This document shows, piece by piece, positions 32,026 through 55,233 of a stretch of 64,000 bases of DNA. How positions within the stretch are numbered: the first letter of the stretch is position 1; each line of letters starts with the position of its first letter. The notes beneath the pieces are model-generated. The model was not told where the DNA came from. It ran no database searches and worked only from the letters and a program-made list of their open reading frames with translations. Position numbers and translations under genes: made by a program. Origin of the DNA: Sycobia sp. Sy_11 (lineage: Eukaryota; Arthropoda; Insecta; Hymenoptera; Epichrysomallidae); the NCBI GenBank assembly GCA_018907035.1, contig JACCIC010000063.1:1435001-1499000 (forward strand). Reading direction: 5' to 3'.

Positions 32026-32639
32026 AATTTTTAATACTAGTATTTAAATAAAGTTCATATTTCCCTCCATCTATCACGTGACTTTTGTTTAACTTAATGC
32101 ATATAGAAATAAAAGCATGAAAATAAGGTATATTATAAATTTTAAAGCAAACCATTTGTTATTAGTTTCATATTAATAGTTCATTTCATTTTAGTATTAG
32201 TTGACATTAAGTAGTAATGTTAGTATTCTTGTATCTACAATTATACTCTATTTATGTTATTTTTCTCTCTCCTGTGCCGGCTGTGCCTTGAGATGACCAG
32301 AGATAACTCTGCCCTAGTGGCTGGAGCTGATGCTGTAGCTCGATATGCCCTAATAAAATAAACTATAATCGGCTATAACGTACGAGCGATGACCTATGAC
32401 GGCTACGACATGTGAGTTGAGCCGAGCTATGCTATGACCAGCTATGACTACTTTGAGCTACATTAAGCCGCGACCGCGGGCTTATGATCTTACGCATCCT
32501 TGACTAAACTGATTCTATGCAGCGCAAATAATAGATAGTTTACTCTGGTATTAAGAGTACTACATAATAGGATCAGGAGATGAATTGAGATTTGAAAATT
32601 CATTTAACAAGAATAACTAATTCTCTATTCCCTGCAATG
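32026..32639. other. intergenic DNA with a cluster of degenerate GCTATGAC-like words
   Basis: At 32290-32470 words such as AGCTATGACC, GGCTATAAC, GGCTACGAC and AGCTATGCTATGACC recur at irregular spacing, followed by CCGCGACCGCGGG. The rest is AT-rich. No gene is recognised. Confidence 0.4.
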
Positions 32640-33513
32640 TTCTTAATAGCACAGTCTTCGTATTGACTTTTGCTATCGACAGTGATGCCAGCTAATATCG
32701 GAGAATAACGCCTTCAATCAGAAGCTTCAGTGTGCACTGCGCAACTTTGCAATTGAAAAGAGAGAGGCATGAATAGCTGAATAATATCAGCATCGGTTAA
32801 GAGTACAAGCCGTAGCCGTCCGCCCATGCCCATGGCCCGTGGGCCGTGAGCGTGCCCGTGAGTGAGAGGGAAAGTTGTTATAGTCAATAGGCGACGCGGC
32901 GTAGAAGAGAAGTTAAGTTGTCTCGAGCTATAGTCTCGAGACTCGAGGGTCGAAACTTGACTTGGCTATAGGTGTAGTGTACTGCATTTTATTTACGTTA
33001 CAAAAAAGAGTAGTTTAGCTATTCATTTATTAGCTTTTGTTATTATTGATACAGCTTGGTGATTTACGTGTCATGAAAAGCAGTTCATAAATAATTTTTG
33101 TGATATTGTGAGTCTACTGTAATGTGAGTGCTTTTGCTGATGTGTATTATGTGTATATGTTTACACTGACGCGGACCGTGTGTTGTATGTACTCTTAGTG
33201 TTAATTTCACTCAATGGAAGAGTTTTATCCAAGATATAGAACTTAGAAAGTCACAAATATACCTATAAAGTACCCAATTATTAATATAGAGGGGAATAAA
33301 AAACAGCCATGACATCGAAGTGAGATTAAGAAGCGAGTCTATTTTATTATTAGTCTAAACATTAGTTTTTCTCTGTTTAGAAAATAGAGCTATATAAGCT
33401 ATCATTTTTTATACTAACAGACGTGAAATTTGTCATTGTATGGGTACTGTTATTTGTTTGAATTTTCGAATTAGAACCTGGTAATTACAAGGGGCTTGCC
33501 GGATGACGACGCG
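32640..33513 (+). promoter_or_regulatory. presumed promoter and 5' untranslated region of LIMK
   Basis: GC content rises at 32805-32960, with palindromes GGCCCGTGGGCC near 32836 and CTCGAG three times near 32922-32947. This would fit a CpG-rich promoter about 0.6 kb before the LIMK start codon. No TATA box is evident. The transcription start and any 5' UTR intron cannot be placed. An out-of-frame ATG at 33503 precedes the LIMK ATG by 11 nt. Confidence 0.35.
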
Positions 33514-44356
<10,843 letters not shown>

Positions 44357-44900
44357 TAATTATAAATATTCTATGGTACACTAAGTTGAGACTGACATTT
44401 AAACGGAAATTTTTACCAGGTTTGTTGGGTGTATTTTTCTCTTTATTAAACAAGATATCATATAATTAATTGCGTCTTTCGTAAAAGAATGGGAATAACC
44501 ATTGTAATTTTTGTGTGATGAATACTTGTTGGATATTATTGCGTAAATGAGCTACATACATTTTTTAGCGTTAAAGCATATATTATTTTATATTATCAGA
44601 AAAGATATACTTTATTTAATAATCGTAGTAATAAAAAAATAAATTTCATTTTGTTTTGCTTAGTATTGTTTAAGATGTTATTGTATCAAGTGCTATAATA
44701 TAAATATTAAAGCCGTATACTTTAAGTAGATGAGAATAGAGTATTCTCTTTTAGCTGATTTTATATATTATAGATTTAACTGTGAAAAAAAGATAAGTTT
44801 AAAACAAACTTAATGAAATCATCACATATTATAAATTAAATATATGAAATCACAAAATTTAATTTATTTTTTTAACAGAGAGTAACATTAAAGATATTGT
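44357..44900 (+). other. LIMK 3' untranslated region
   Basis: AT-rich sequence after the LIMK stop. AATAAA at 44630 and a second, partly overlapping signal next to it are the first good polyadenylation signals. Later ones exist, so the true end is uncertain. Confidence 0.45.
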
Positions 44901-47900
44901 TCAGAAAGATTTTGTGACATCGTTATAAAATGGAAACTGCATTTAACATTTATATTTTTTTGAAAGTCTTGTTCAATATTAATTACAATGCTTAATTACA
45001 TTTTGAGCAAACCAAAATATTTAATTAATATATAACTAAAATATTTCAAAATTTTCAAAAGACATCAATGTTTACTTACATTAAGTTGGTAAATTTTTCG
45101 TAAATTTATTCTATATTATTAAAAAATTTCATGTATGATAATTTTTTATATTGTATTATAATTAAAAAAAGATCTAGAATAATATTTTTAATCATCAACA
45201 GGATACTAAAGGTTGTATATATCAACATAGAAATTATTTTCAAAGAATTTTATGTAATAATAAATATTCAAATAATTTTAATAATTTTAAAATATTAAAT
45301 TTTTATATTGAATTTAAACTTTTTTATTTATTCTAATAGACTTGTTTTTACAACTTTTATTTAGAATGTATTTTAATTTCAAAAATATTTGATACATTCC
45401 GGAACAAATATAAAAACTTTATAATTTTAAATTAAACATTCTTTATATATCATATAATTATATAGCAATTATAAATAAATATTTTTAAGAATATTTTATT
45501 GAGTAAAAGTAAAATTATAGACGCGCAATTTATATAAATAAAAAGACGCTTCAATTCTGTTATGAAAATTCCAAAACTAGCTTTATTAAATAATAAATTC
45601 GAATTATAAAATAATTTTCTTAATAATCTATCAAAATGAAACTACGCTTTTATTTGTGTATTCTAAATAAAAGCATTCCAAGTTATATATTGTAATGCGA
45701 TTGCATGGGGCAGCATTGAAAGTTTTTATGTATTTTAACTCTTACGATAACTTCATTCCATCTATAAGAAAAGTAATTTAAAATGCAAAATATTGTATTT
45801 GATCAAGACAAATTATGCTATCCCGGCAATAAAGCGAATAAATGTATAATTACTGTACTAATTGTAAATGTCAGCTTCTCTCTCTTTCTCTCTCAAGAGG
45901 GAAGTGAGAGTTAAGTCGACACCAATTAAGTTTAATTGTGATGAAGCGATTTTCCTTAAGTTAGAATATTAGAGGTGCTATCAAGAGAAATAGCAAGATA
46001 CAATATAGAGGAGAGTTTTTATAATTAATTTTAAATTGAAACATATATGAATCAAAACATGCATCTAAAAATAAACTTTCGAAATTAGTCTATAAATATC
46101 GAACTGTGTTAAAAATTTAGACTAAAATAATACAATATATAATCAATTTGGAAGCAATATTCACCTCTCTGTATTTCTGCCCCTCTTTTCTATTATTGGG
46201 TGTATACAGGTGTATGTACTTTTATAGTTTTTTGCAACTCAATTTTAATTTGGATCTATACTGGGTATACAAGGTAGATCATTTTCTTATATGCACTCAA
46301 ATATTATACTTCTCTGTAAGTAAGCTGATTAAAGAAAATGGCTTCAACAAAAATTGTTTAAAATAATGGAGATTTTCTTCTCAGCTAATTAGTTTTACCA
46401 AATTTTATCTTGATATTCATTTTCAGATAATTTGTAGGTGTAATAAATTTTAAAAAAAGTTTACGTTTTAATTTTTGTAGGAAATAATGTTTACAATAAT
46501 AATGTTTACAAATAACGTTTACATTTTTGAAAATGTACGTTTTCATTTTACATAGGAAATAATATTTAAAAGGTTATAATTGTAATATTAAAAAAGTTAA
46601 TTGAAAGTTAAATATTGTACACTGTTCTTAGTAAAGTTTTTTAGAATTGGATTTAACATTTTTTAACCCCCAAATGTCAAAGTTACTAGTATAGAGAAGT
46701 TATTTTAGTCATTTCGAAAAACTTTTCTGAACCATTTTTTATATACTTGGTTTATTTATAAAGAAATTTGGATGCATAGATTAAAATACTCTATCGTATA
46801 TTCAAACAGATTTAACGTTAAATAAATAAATTTAATAATCTTCGAATTATTTGGTAAACATTAATTGTCGCTGTGTTCTTCCGTTCATATTTCCATGGGA
46901 GCTTACATTGTACAAAAAGATTTTATTTTTCTCATTTGACCGCGAATAACGTTATAAATCAGAAGTTCTCGTTACAGTATTAAATTTTTTTCTCTGGCTG
47001 CTTGCCAAATTGGTTCTATATTAGATTTTAAAATATAATTGCGAAGGAACAACCAAATTATTTATATTATAATTATTGCTTTCTTAAGTGCCTTATAAAG
47101 GCTAATAGGGAAGTATAACGTTGAAGATATTTAACACATTCCTTTTTTATTTTACTTTAATAATCATGTAATTGATTTTTGGATATAGGTTTGTTATTTT
47201 CTTTACAAGTTAAAAACATTTGTGTGAAATAAGTTTTAATATTAAGTTATAAGATATATCACTGTATACATTGTTAAATATAAAAGAAAATAATACTGTG
47301 GATATTTCAAAATTATATAATTTTTTTTATATTTCGTGATTCAATGAGTATGTTAATTCTTAATTATACTTGATTCAGTATTGTATATCAATAATGTTAT
47401 AAGAAAGTCCAAAATTTTACTTTTATTTTTAGCCATTGTTTAAAAGTATTAAAATAACTGTAAATTTTTTAATATTTTTTATATTTTAATAGTATATTAC
47501 TTTCTGTACTTTTGAAACTGAACTTTTTTTACATTTAAATTGTGTAAAAAATATAAAAGAATAGTAGATGAAGTAAAATAGAATAGTTTTTTAGAAACAA
47601 CCAAATTTGTTATCTTTAATTTCTGATCGCCTAATTAAACAGATTTTGTATATTATGTTTATGGTGTACTAAAACTATAAAGTAATATAAACTTTATTGA
47701 TATTAAAATGTTTTATCTATTTTGCTTCTATGTATAGTAAGCTATATTGAGCCAAATTGTTATTAATCACAATAATACTGTAATCGCAAAATAATTTATT
47801 AGTTGTTGGAGATGGAGATTTGAACATGTACAGAGCGCTTTAAAATGTACATAGTTATGTATATATAAATACATACATATATATTTGAAAGTTTATTAAC

Positions 47901-49527
47901 GTGTTCGATAAAAATACATGATTGAATCACAGAAAACCATTTGTTCAAAATGCTTATGTTACCTTTATATGAAAACTTAGTAGTTACAATTTTGTAATAA
48001 ATTTTTTTATCATTGTTATAATTAAATTATTTTGTTTGTATTGAAACTTTGCATAAAAACTCATGATTTTATCATCATAACTTACAAGTTGAATTGAATA
48101 GAAATTATATAGTTTTATTAAGATGAATATGTACATTATTTTATTTTGTAAATTATTACTCCATTTTAACAAGTTCATTATGATATAATGATTTATGCTT
48201 TATTTATATAGTTTATTTTGTAACGATTGTCCTATATACATCAAACACCGAATAATATAGTTGTCATATTTATGTTCCATCGTTGAATTTCAGATAGTGT
48301 TTTAAATAGCATATTGGATTTTTTTAAATTCATTAAGATGTAGATTAGAAATTGTTTAAATGCATTGCATTCTACAATGAACTAGAACTTATCTGCGCTC
48401 ACAAAACGCAATATATATAAATAAGTTGTATTAGAGATATGCCATTATTTCTTTCTACTGCAAAGATCATGTGTGTGTTTTATCAGATTAAAAATTTAAT
48501 ATTTATATTAAACAGTGTATGCTGTTGCAAATGTATATGATATTTTTTCCAAGAATGTATTAAAAATAAAATATAAATAGGTTTTTCTAACTCTTATATC
48601 GCATTATCATATTTTTTATAGTTAATTAATATACATATATAATATTATACAATAAAATGCACATGAATTTTTACTTATTGTTTTAATTTTCTTTTATTAT
48701 ATCCTTATACAGTTAAAAACGATTTTTTAGTTATTGCTCAGTTAAAATTAATTGTTACCTTTTTGATTAATAATTATAATTTATAAGCAGAGCCAGTTTT
48801 TGAAGAGCGGCCGCCTAAGAAACCATGGTTCGTTGTTCAGGCAACCCTGAAATCTAGTAAAGAATTAAGAAATTTAGAATAAAGAATAAAGAAATTTAGT
48901 AAAGAAAATTTATTAACCAAAGCATACTTGCTTTATATTTACTTTTTTATAAGTTTTTTTTATATAAGAATTTAACAATTTTTAGAAGTAAATAAAAAAC
49001 GGTATATGATGAGGTAGATAAATATATAGTAAGTTTGTTACAGCAAAGTTTCCATTTATTTTAAATAATATGAATTTATTAAATTTTTATTTAATATATG
49101 GAGATTGTGCAGTTATAATAGGTTGCTATTAAAAAAGATACATTCGTTCTTTTACTTATGAGTGTGTGTATTTAATTCATGAATATTGTATTTAAAAAAT
49201 ATTTTCGTTTTTATATTATTTGGCGAAAGTAATTTTTGACGTTGTTATAAGTTTTATCATTAGATTTTACATCTTTTTAAAAGCAATGTAAGCGATCTAG
49301 AAGAGAGAGATATATTATATTTTCAGCTATATATATGGTATAGAATAATAAATAATAATAAATGTGGAATATATAAATAATCTATTATGAGATATATTAT
49401 TGTGTTTCTAACACCTTTTAACATTCTATTGCTTGAAACTCCAAACACTTTACAATAAAAAAGAAAATTTTTTCCAATTAATAAATAGTTACTTCTCAAT
49501 TTTTTCATATTTGATGAGTAAAATATG
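44901..49527. other. AT-rich intergenic DNA without recognisable genes
   Basis: Open frames at 46148-46366, 47984-48178 and 49323-49508 are short and lack codon bias or motifs. (TC)-rich DNA lies at 45873-45896. A 60-bp GC-rich patch at 48787-48855 (GAGCGGCCGCCTAAG) stands out but matches nothing I know. Confidence 0.6.
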
Positions 49528-49895
49528 TGTTAGATTATTTTAGCCTTCTATAAATAATAAAGCAAAAAATACTTGAAACTAAATATTGGAGAGTATCGTA
49601 AAAGGATGTAAACATATGTGTCCGCTGGGTCTTATTACGATCTGCGTCTTTGCTGCCCTGCGCGGCAAATGATTTATGAGTTTATTGCCTAGATGCCCGA
49701 TGTGTTTTTATAGGTTTTAAGTTTCTCACAAGGGCTTGCAGAGTTTTCAATTTCGAGTACTGCAGTGAGTTTTGCGTTGTCCTTTCGTTTGAACAGACGT
49801 CTTTTCCTTCTTCTTTTGAAATAAAGTTCATGTTAAAAGTTTATTTCGTGTATCTTTATTTTAACATTCCACCTACTATATTTAATAAAAATTCA
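49528..49895 (+). repeat. 5' LTR of the Copia element
   Basis: TGTTAGATT start. Inside are TATAAATAATAAAG close to the start and GAAATAAAGTTCATG near 49819. The TG of the start reads CG in the 3' LTR. Confidence 0.85.
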
Positions 49896-49898
49896 ATA

Positions 49899-49912
49899 GG
49901 TTATCGGCCCAG
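49899..49912 (+). promoter_or_regulatory. Copia primer-binding site, initiator-tRNA type
   Basis: GGTTATCGGCCCAG resembles the complement of the anticodon arm of initiator methionine tRNA. Copia elements prime from an internal tRNA fragment, so this fits. Confidence 0.55.
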
Positions 49913-50020
49913 ATTTCGCGAGTAAACTTTCCGTGATTTTGTGTATATAGTCATCTAGTAATAAAATAAAACTGTCTCAAATACAGAACAAAAAACAGTT
50001 GTTTTTCTAGTAAGTGAAAA

Positions 50021-50251
50021 ATGAAATCTGTTAAAACGAAAAGGAATATTAAACATTCTAACGGTGAGAAACATAGTGTATGGAAGTTTAAAATTCGGTC
50101 TCTTCTATCTGAACTTGATCTATTGCACGTTCTTGATGAGCAAGTAATGCCAGAAGAATGGAAAAAATGTGAACGAATTGCAAAAGGTGTAATAGTGGAG
50201 TATCTGTCGGATTCTTTTTTGGGTTTCGTGAAAGCCAATGATACGGCGTAA
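50021..50251 (+). pseudogene. N-terminal fragment of Copia gag
   Basis: ATG 50021 opens 76 codons with the Copia gag signature SVWKFKIRSLLSELDLLHVL, then EEWKKCERIAKGVIVEYLSD. It ends at TAA 50249. The following DNA still shows gag- and integrase-like pieces in other frames. Confidence 0.75.
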
Positions 50252-52454
50252 ACATTTGTAGTCTTAATATGGTTTTCCAATATGGCAGAGAAAATCATCG
50301 TATAAAGGATCGCAGATTCTATACGAAAAATGAGCAGCAATATTCAGGAGATAATAAAACTTGACAGTTTCACTTAAAAGAAGTATCCTGAATATTACCA
50401 GCAAGGAAGGATTAAAGATGTTCTGAAGGACGGCTTATGTTGTTCGGAGGTGCCGCAAAATTTACTATCTGTCAGCAACATGCAGAAAGCACAGATGAGT
50501 ATTCATTCACTTCAATCCAAATGGGATTGAAGTTACTAAAAATGATAAAATAATTTTTGTCGGTAAGCCCATAAATAATTTGATTCCTATAGGATTCATT
50601 ATTAATAAATTATATAATAAAAAGTCTCTAGTGCGATAAGCAGTAATTATAGTTAGTGGCATCAAAGACTTGGACATATGGGCAAATCGAAAATTATTGA
50701 AATGAAAAACAATAAGATGGTCGATGGTATTAAATTAATTAATAATATTCTACTAAATGATTATATTTGTAAAGCTTGTATTTTTGGCAAACAAGCAAGA
50801 GTACCTTTTCAGAAGAAAATAAAAAATAAAAATCATATATAAAGACCATTTTTTTATTATTCATTAAGACGTTTGCGGACCAATCACTCCTTCGCCATTA
50901 GATGGTAAAAATTATTTTGTATTGTTTGTAGATTAATTTACGCACTACTGCATTACAAATGTAATAGCATTCAAGGCAGGTGTATTTTCTGTTTTAAATA
51001 CTTTATAAAAAAAAAGTCAAACTCATTTTAATTTAAAAATAGAAATTTATATTGTGATTATGATGGAGAGTATTTATCGAATGAAATGAAGGACTATTGC
51101 AAAGATAATGGAATCAGCTATCATTTAACAGCTCCACATACTTCATCATTAAATGGTGTTTCAGAAAAAATGATTTATATATTATAAATGATTTATTTAT
51201 TATAGAAAAAAACAAAGTATTTTGGGGTGAAGCAGTTTCAACTGCTATGTATTTAATAAATTGAACCCTTACTAATGCTTTAAAACAGTATAAAATACCA
51301 TATCAATTATGGTATGGTAAAAATCATCGAGTAAAATATTTAAAAGTTTTCGATAGTACAATATATGTGAATAATAAGATAAGAAAAACAAAAATTAAAA
51401 TTTTGAAGATAAATCATGGAAACGTATTTTAGTTGGTTACGTTTTAATTTTAATTTTACTATAAAATATGGGATGTAGAATTAGAAAAATTTATTGTAGC
51501 AAAGGATGTGATAGCTGATGAAATAAATTTTTGAATTCGAGACCAGAAATGAGGCTTGAAGGAATTGTAAAAAAAATTCCAAGAAAACTGATGAACGTAA
51601 TGTTCGTAACAAATCAGTAGAGCCTATGAAATCTGATAATGGAAAATCAGAAAAATTTCTGGAAGGAATTGTCATAGAAAATTCCAAGAAAACTGATGAA
51701 CGTGATGTTCGCAACGAATCAGTAGAGCTTCAAAAATCTGATAATGAAAAATCAGAAAAATTTCTGGAAGACCAATCTGAGAAAAATGAATCAGATAAAC
51801 TAGATTTGAAAATAGACAGAAATTCAAATGAAAATTTGAACAATTCAAATAAATCGATAATAGAAATAGATAATTGCAATCAGTCAGAATTTCAAAATGA
51901 TCAATATAATACAAAGAAAATAATTACAGATCTAAGGAGTGATAGAGTCAAAAATAGACCAAGAATTTCTTATGAAGAAATAAATTATGTTTTGTATGTA
52001 CAATCAATCAGTAAATTGTGAAATTTCCAATAATTTCAATTACATTCAAAATAATATCCATAAGGAAAAATGGGAACAAGCAATTAAAGATGAATTAAAT
52101 TCATATTATTTTGACATTAGTATCAAAGCCACAAAACAAAAATATTATAGATTGGATATGGGTATTCACTATTAAAAATCATGAACATGGAAATCCATTA
52201 AAATATAAAGCGCGTCTTATTTCTCGTAGTTTCAATCAAAAATATTTAATTGATTATAATGAGACTTTTGCTTTAGTAGCAAGAATTATAAGCTTTAGAT
52301 TAATTATAGCGTTTGCAAAGCAATATAATTTGCTTATTCACCATATGGATGTAAAAACTGCATTTTTAAATGGTTCATTGCAGAAAGAAATTTACATGAA
52401 AATTTCTGAAGGAATGAAATACAAAACAAATCAAGTCTGTAAATTAAATAAAGC

Positions 52455-52514
<60 letters not shown>
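52455..52514. repeat. (TA)n microsatellite inside the Copia RT frame
   Basis: TA repeated about 29 times between the AMY and GLKR codons. The length keeps the reading frame open as an Ile-Tyr run. Confidence 0.9.
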
Positions 52515-52517
<3 letters not shown>

Positions 52518-52799
52518 ATTGAAACGAGCAGTAAGATGTTGGTTTGAAACTTTTGATAAATCATTAATAGCAAATGGTTTTAAAAGTTCATTACTCGATC
52601 GTTGCATATATATTTAAATAAAGGAGAAATATCTAAGAATATATATGTTGTACTCTACGTACATGATTTAGTAATCGTTACAACCGATATTCACACAATG
52701 AATAATTTTAAAAATTATTTAATGAATAAATTCAGAATAACAGATTTAAAAGAAATTAAATTATTTCATGGAATAAAAAATTATAATAAGATGTAATTA

Positions 52800-53075
52800 T
52801 AATGTATATAATGAAATAATGAAATTATAAAATTATGAAATTATGAAATAATGGAATAATGAAATTATGAATTAATGAAATTATGAAGTAATGAAATTAT
52901 GATGTAATGAAATTATGAAGTAATGAAATTATGAAATAATGAAATATGAAATAATGAAATTATGAAATAATAAAATTCTGAAATAATGAAATTATGAAGT
53001 AATGAAATTATGAAGTAATGAAATTATGAAATAATGAAATTATGAAATTATGAAATAATGACATAATGATGTACT
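52800..53075. repeat. minisatellite of GAAATTATGAAATAAT-like units
   Basis: The words GAAATTATGAA, ATAATGAAATT and GAAGTAATGAAATT alternate about 20 times. The array sits between the RT and RNase H remnants of the Copia element. Confidence 0.9.
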
Positions 53076-54123
53076 TATTCTTAATTAGAGTTCATATATA
53101 AAAACGATTTTAAATTAATTTAACATCAGTGATTGTGATGCTGTAAACACACCAGTTGAAAATAATATAACTTATAATGATTTAAATTGAGATAACAAAT
53201 ATGACGTCCTTTTCAAAATCATATCGGATGCTTAATGTATGTAATAATTTGTACGCGTCCAGATTTGAGTACAGCAAAACATTTTTTAAGTAGATATTCA
53301 AATAAAAATAATACAGAACTATGGAAATGCCTAGAAAGAGTTTTAAGATATTTGAAAGGTTTGATAATTTAAAATTAACTTATACAAAAGGCAACAGTGA
53401 AAATATTTTAAGCGATTATCTTAAATCTTATTAGGGTGGTTATGAAGGTACAGATAGAAAAAGTACAACAGGCTACTTATTTGAAAGTTATTTGAAAGTT
53501 ATTTGAAAAATGCACGATTTGCTGGAATACTAAAAGACAAGCATCTGTAGCAGCTTCTTCAATAGAGGCAGAATATATGGCTTTATTTGAAAGTATTAAA
53601 GAAGCATAATGGCTAAAGTCTTTAATAAATTGTATAGAAATTAAAATCATGAAACCGATTGTAATTTGTGAAGACAATAACGGTTGTATAAGTATGGCGA
53701 ATAACCCAAGTAATCATAAGCGTTTAAAACTTATAGATATTAAATATCATTTCGAGAGAGAGAGCAAATAGAGAAAAATGTAATAATATTGAAACATATT
53801 TCCACAGGGGAGCAGATTGCTGATGTACTAACAAAGCCATTGCCAACTGTCAAATTCCTTGAATTCAGAAAAGGAATAGGCATGGAAAAATAATAAAATA
53901 TAAATCATATTGTTTTCATAAATATATTTTATATTAGTAATAGAGACGGTTTGAATAGGTTTTGCTGGGTTTCCCTATTCCTTGCAACAAATGTTGGACC
54001 GTGTGTAATTTCCCAGAACAAACGAGGAAAGAATATAGACTGAAAGGAACTATCGTATATCTAATATTAAGTTTTATTTTATTATATATTATTGTATTTA
54101 GTCAAGTATATTTTGAGGGGGCG

Positions 54124-54492
54124 CGTTAGATTATTTTAGCCTTCTATAAATAATAAAGCAAAAAATACTTGAAACTAAATATTGGAGAGTATCGTAAAAG
54201 GATGTAAACATATGTGTCCGCTGGGTCTTATTACGATCTGCGTCTTTGCTGCCCTGCGCGGCAAATGATTTATGAGTTGAATTGCCTAGATGTCCGATGT
54301 GTTTTTATAGGTTTTAAGTTTCTCACAAGGGCTTGCAGAGTTTTCAATTTCGAGTACTGCAGTGAGTTTTGCGTTGTCCTTTCGTTTGAACAGACGTCTT
54401 TTCCTTCCTCGTTTGAAATAAAGTTCATGTTAAAAGTTTATTTCGTATATCTTTATTTTAATATTCCACCTACTATATTTAATAAAAATTCA
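54124..54492 (+). repeat. 3' LTR of the Copia element
   Basis: It matches the 5' LTR over its full length with few differences, for example GAGTTGAATTGCC for GAGTTTATTGCC. Confidence 0.88.
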
Positions 54493-54527
54493 ATAAAATG
54501 ATTAAAAGTTAGTAGTTTCAATAATCG

Positions 54528-54885
54528 AATTTTTTTTCAATATTCAATTTCAAATTAATAAATATTTTTATGGGTCTTACAGTCTTTATAATATAATATA
54601 TATTAGTTAAAATAACGATAGTGAGACTGTCCTTGTTTATATTCATCCCCGAAGAATATGAAATAAAATTTATTACTACAATAAATTATATTAAGAATTA
54701 AAAATTAAAAATAAAAATAAAAATAAAATTGAACCACCTTAAATTTAGATTCACCTTTGGTGTCCGACGTTTCGAATCACTACGGTTCATCCACAGGAAC
54801 TAATAGTTTGGTTCCTAATATTATAAAGACTGTAAGACCGATAAAACTATTTATTAATTTAATTCAGAACAGTCGACATAAGTAT
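54528..54885 (-). repeat. foldback element, family F, copy 2
   Basis: Arms AAATTAATAAATATTTTTAT...GTCTTTATAATATAA near 54556-54605 and their inverse near 54822-54865. It carries an inner GC-richer piece (GTGTCCGACGTTTCGAATCA, 54760) absent from copy 1. Orientation is opposite to copy 1. Confidence 0.75.
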
Positions 54886-55233
54886 AATTTTCAATTCTAA
54901 TTCAATTTCAAAATTCACAAATAAATATCTTATATTTAATAAAATCGTTTTGGTATTTAAAACGATTAATTTTTATTCCTCCGAAGAATTTTATATCACT
55001 TTTTGTACACAAATACATGTATTTTAAACTTTTATTCAGTGTTGTGCAATGTGCATAAGTATTTTCATACATTTTATTCAGATAGATATATATGCTTTTG
55101 AATAATGAGATTCGTATTCTCAAAAATCAACTAAAAATTTGTAATTTATTTATGAAACGAAAATAATACTAATGGAATTTCAATTTCACATCATTCAAAA
55201 TGCGTTTGAACTACCCATTAAAATAAAAATATT

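Larger units (their letters stand above)
50252..53893 (+). pseudogene. Copia gag-pol remnant: integrase, RT and RNase H, many breaks
   Basis: Pieces in order. GAG-pre-integrase and integrase: YICKACIFGKQARVPF near 50763-50810, then GISYHLTAPHTSSLNGVSEK near 51111. A tandem duplication of about 108 bp lies at 51557-51772 (KSDNGKSEKFLEG repeated). RT: KYKARLISRSFNQKYLIDYN near 52200, HHMDVKTAFLNGSLQKEIYM near 52340, then a (TA)n insertion of about 60 bp at 52455-52514 where AMYGLKR should be continuous. The catalytic YVDD reads YVHD near 52660. A 275-bp minisatellite lies at 52800-53075. RNase H remnants (TRPDLSTAKHFLSRYS near 53252) end with VLTKPLPTVKFLEF near 53827. It cannot make a working polyprotein. 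Confidence 0.85.
49528..54494 (+). mobile_element. Copia-type LTR retrotransposon, degenerate (about 5 kb)
   Basis: Two LTRs of about 370 bp start GTTAGATTATTTTAGCC and end ACCTACTATATTTAATAAAA then TTCA. PBS-like GGTTATCGGCCCAG follows at 49899 and a purine tract (TTTTGAGGGGG) precedes the 3' LTR. gag, integrase, RT and RNase H are in Ty1/copia order. A clear target duplication is not seen. The LTRs agree at most positions, but the coding part is broken in many places. Confidence 0.9.

Noticed and set aside
48787..48855. GC-rich patch with a GCGGCCGC word as possible vector contamination
   Set aside because: Flanks are normal AT-rich genomic DNA and no further vector-like sequence is seen. 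It is too short to interpret.
54755..54800. Hammerhead-ribozyme-like word (GATGAAC...CGAAACGTC on the - strand) in foldback copy 2
   Set aside because: The CTGANGA core is not intact and the presumed stem II does not pair, so a working ribozyme is unlikely.
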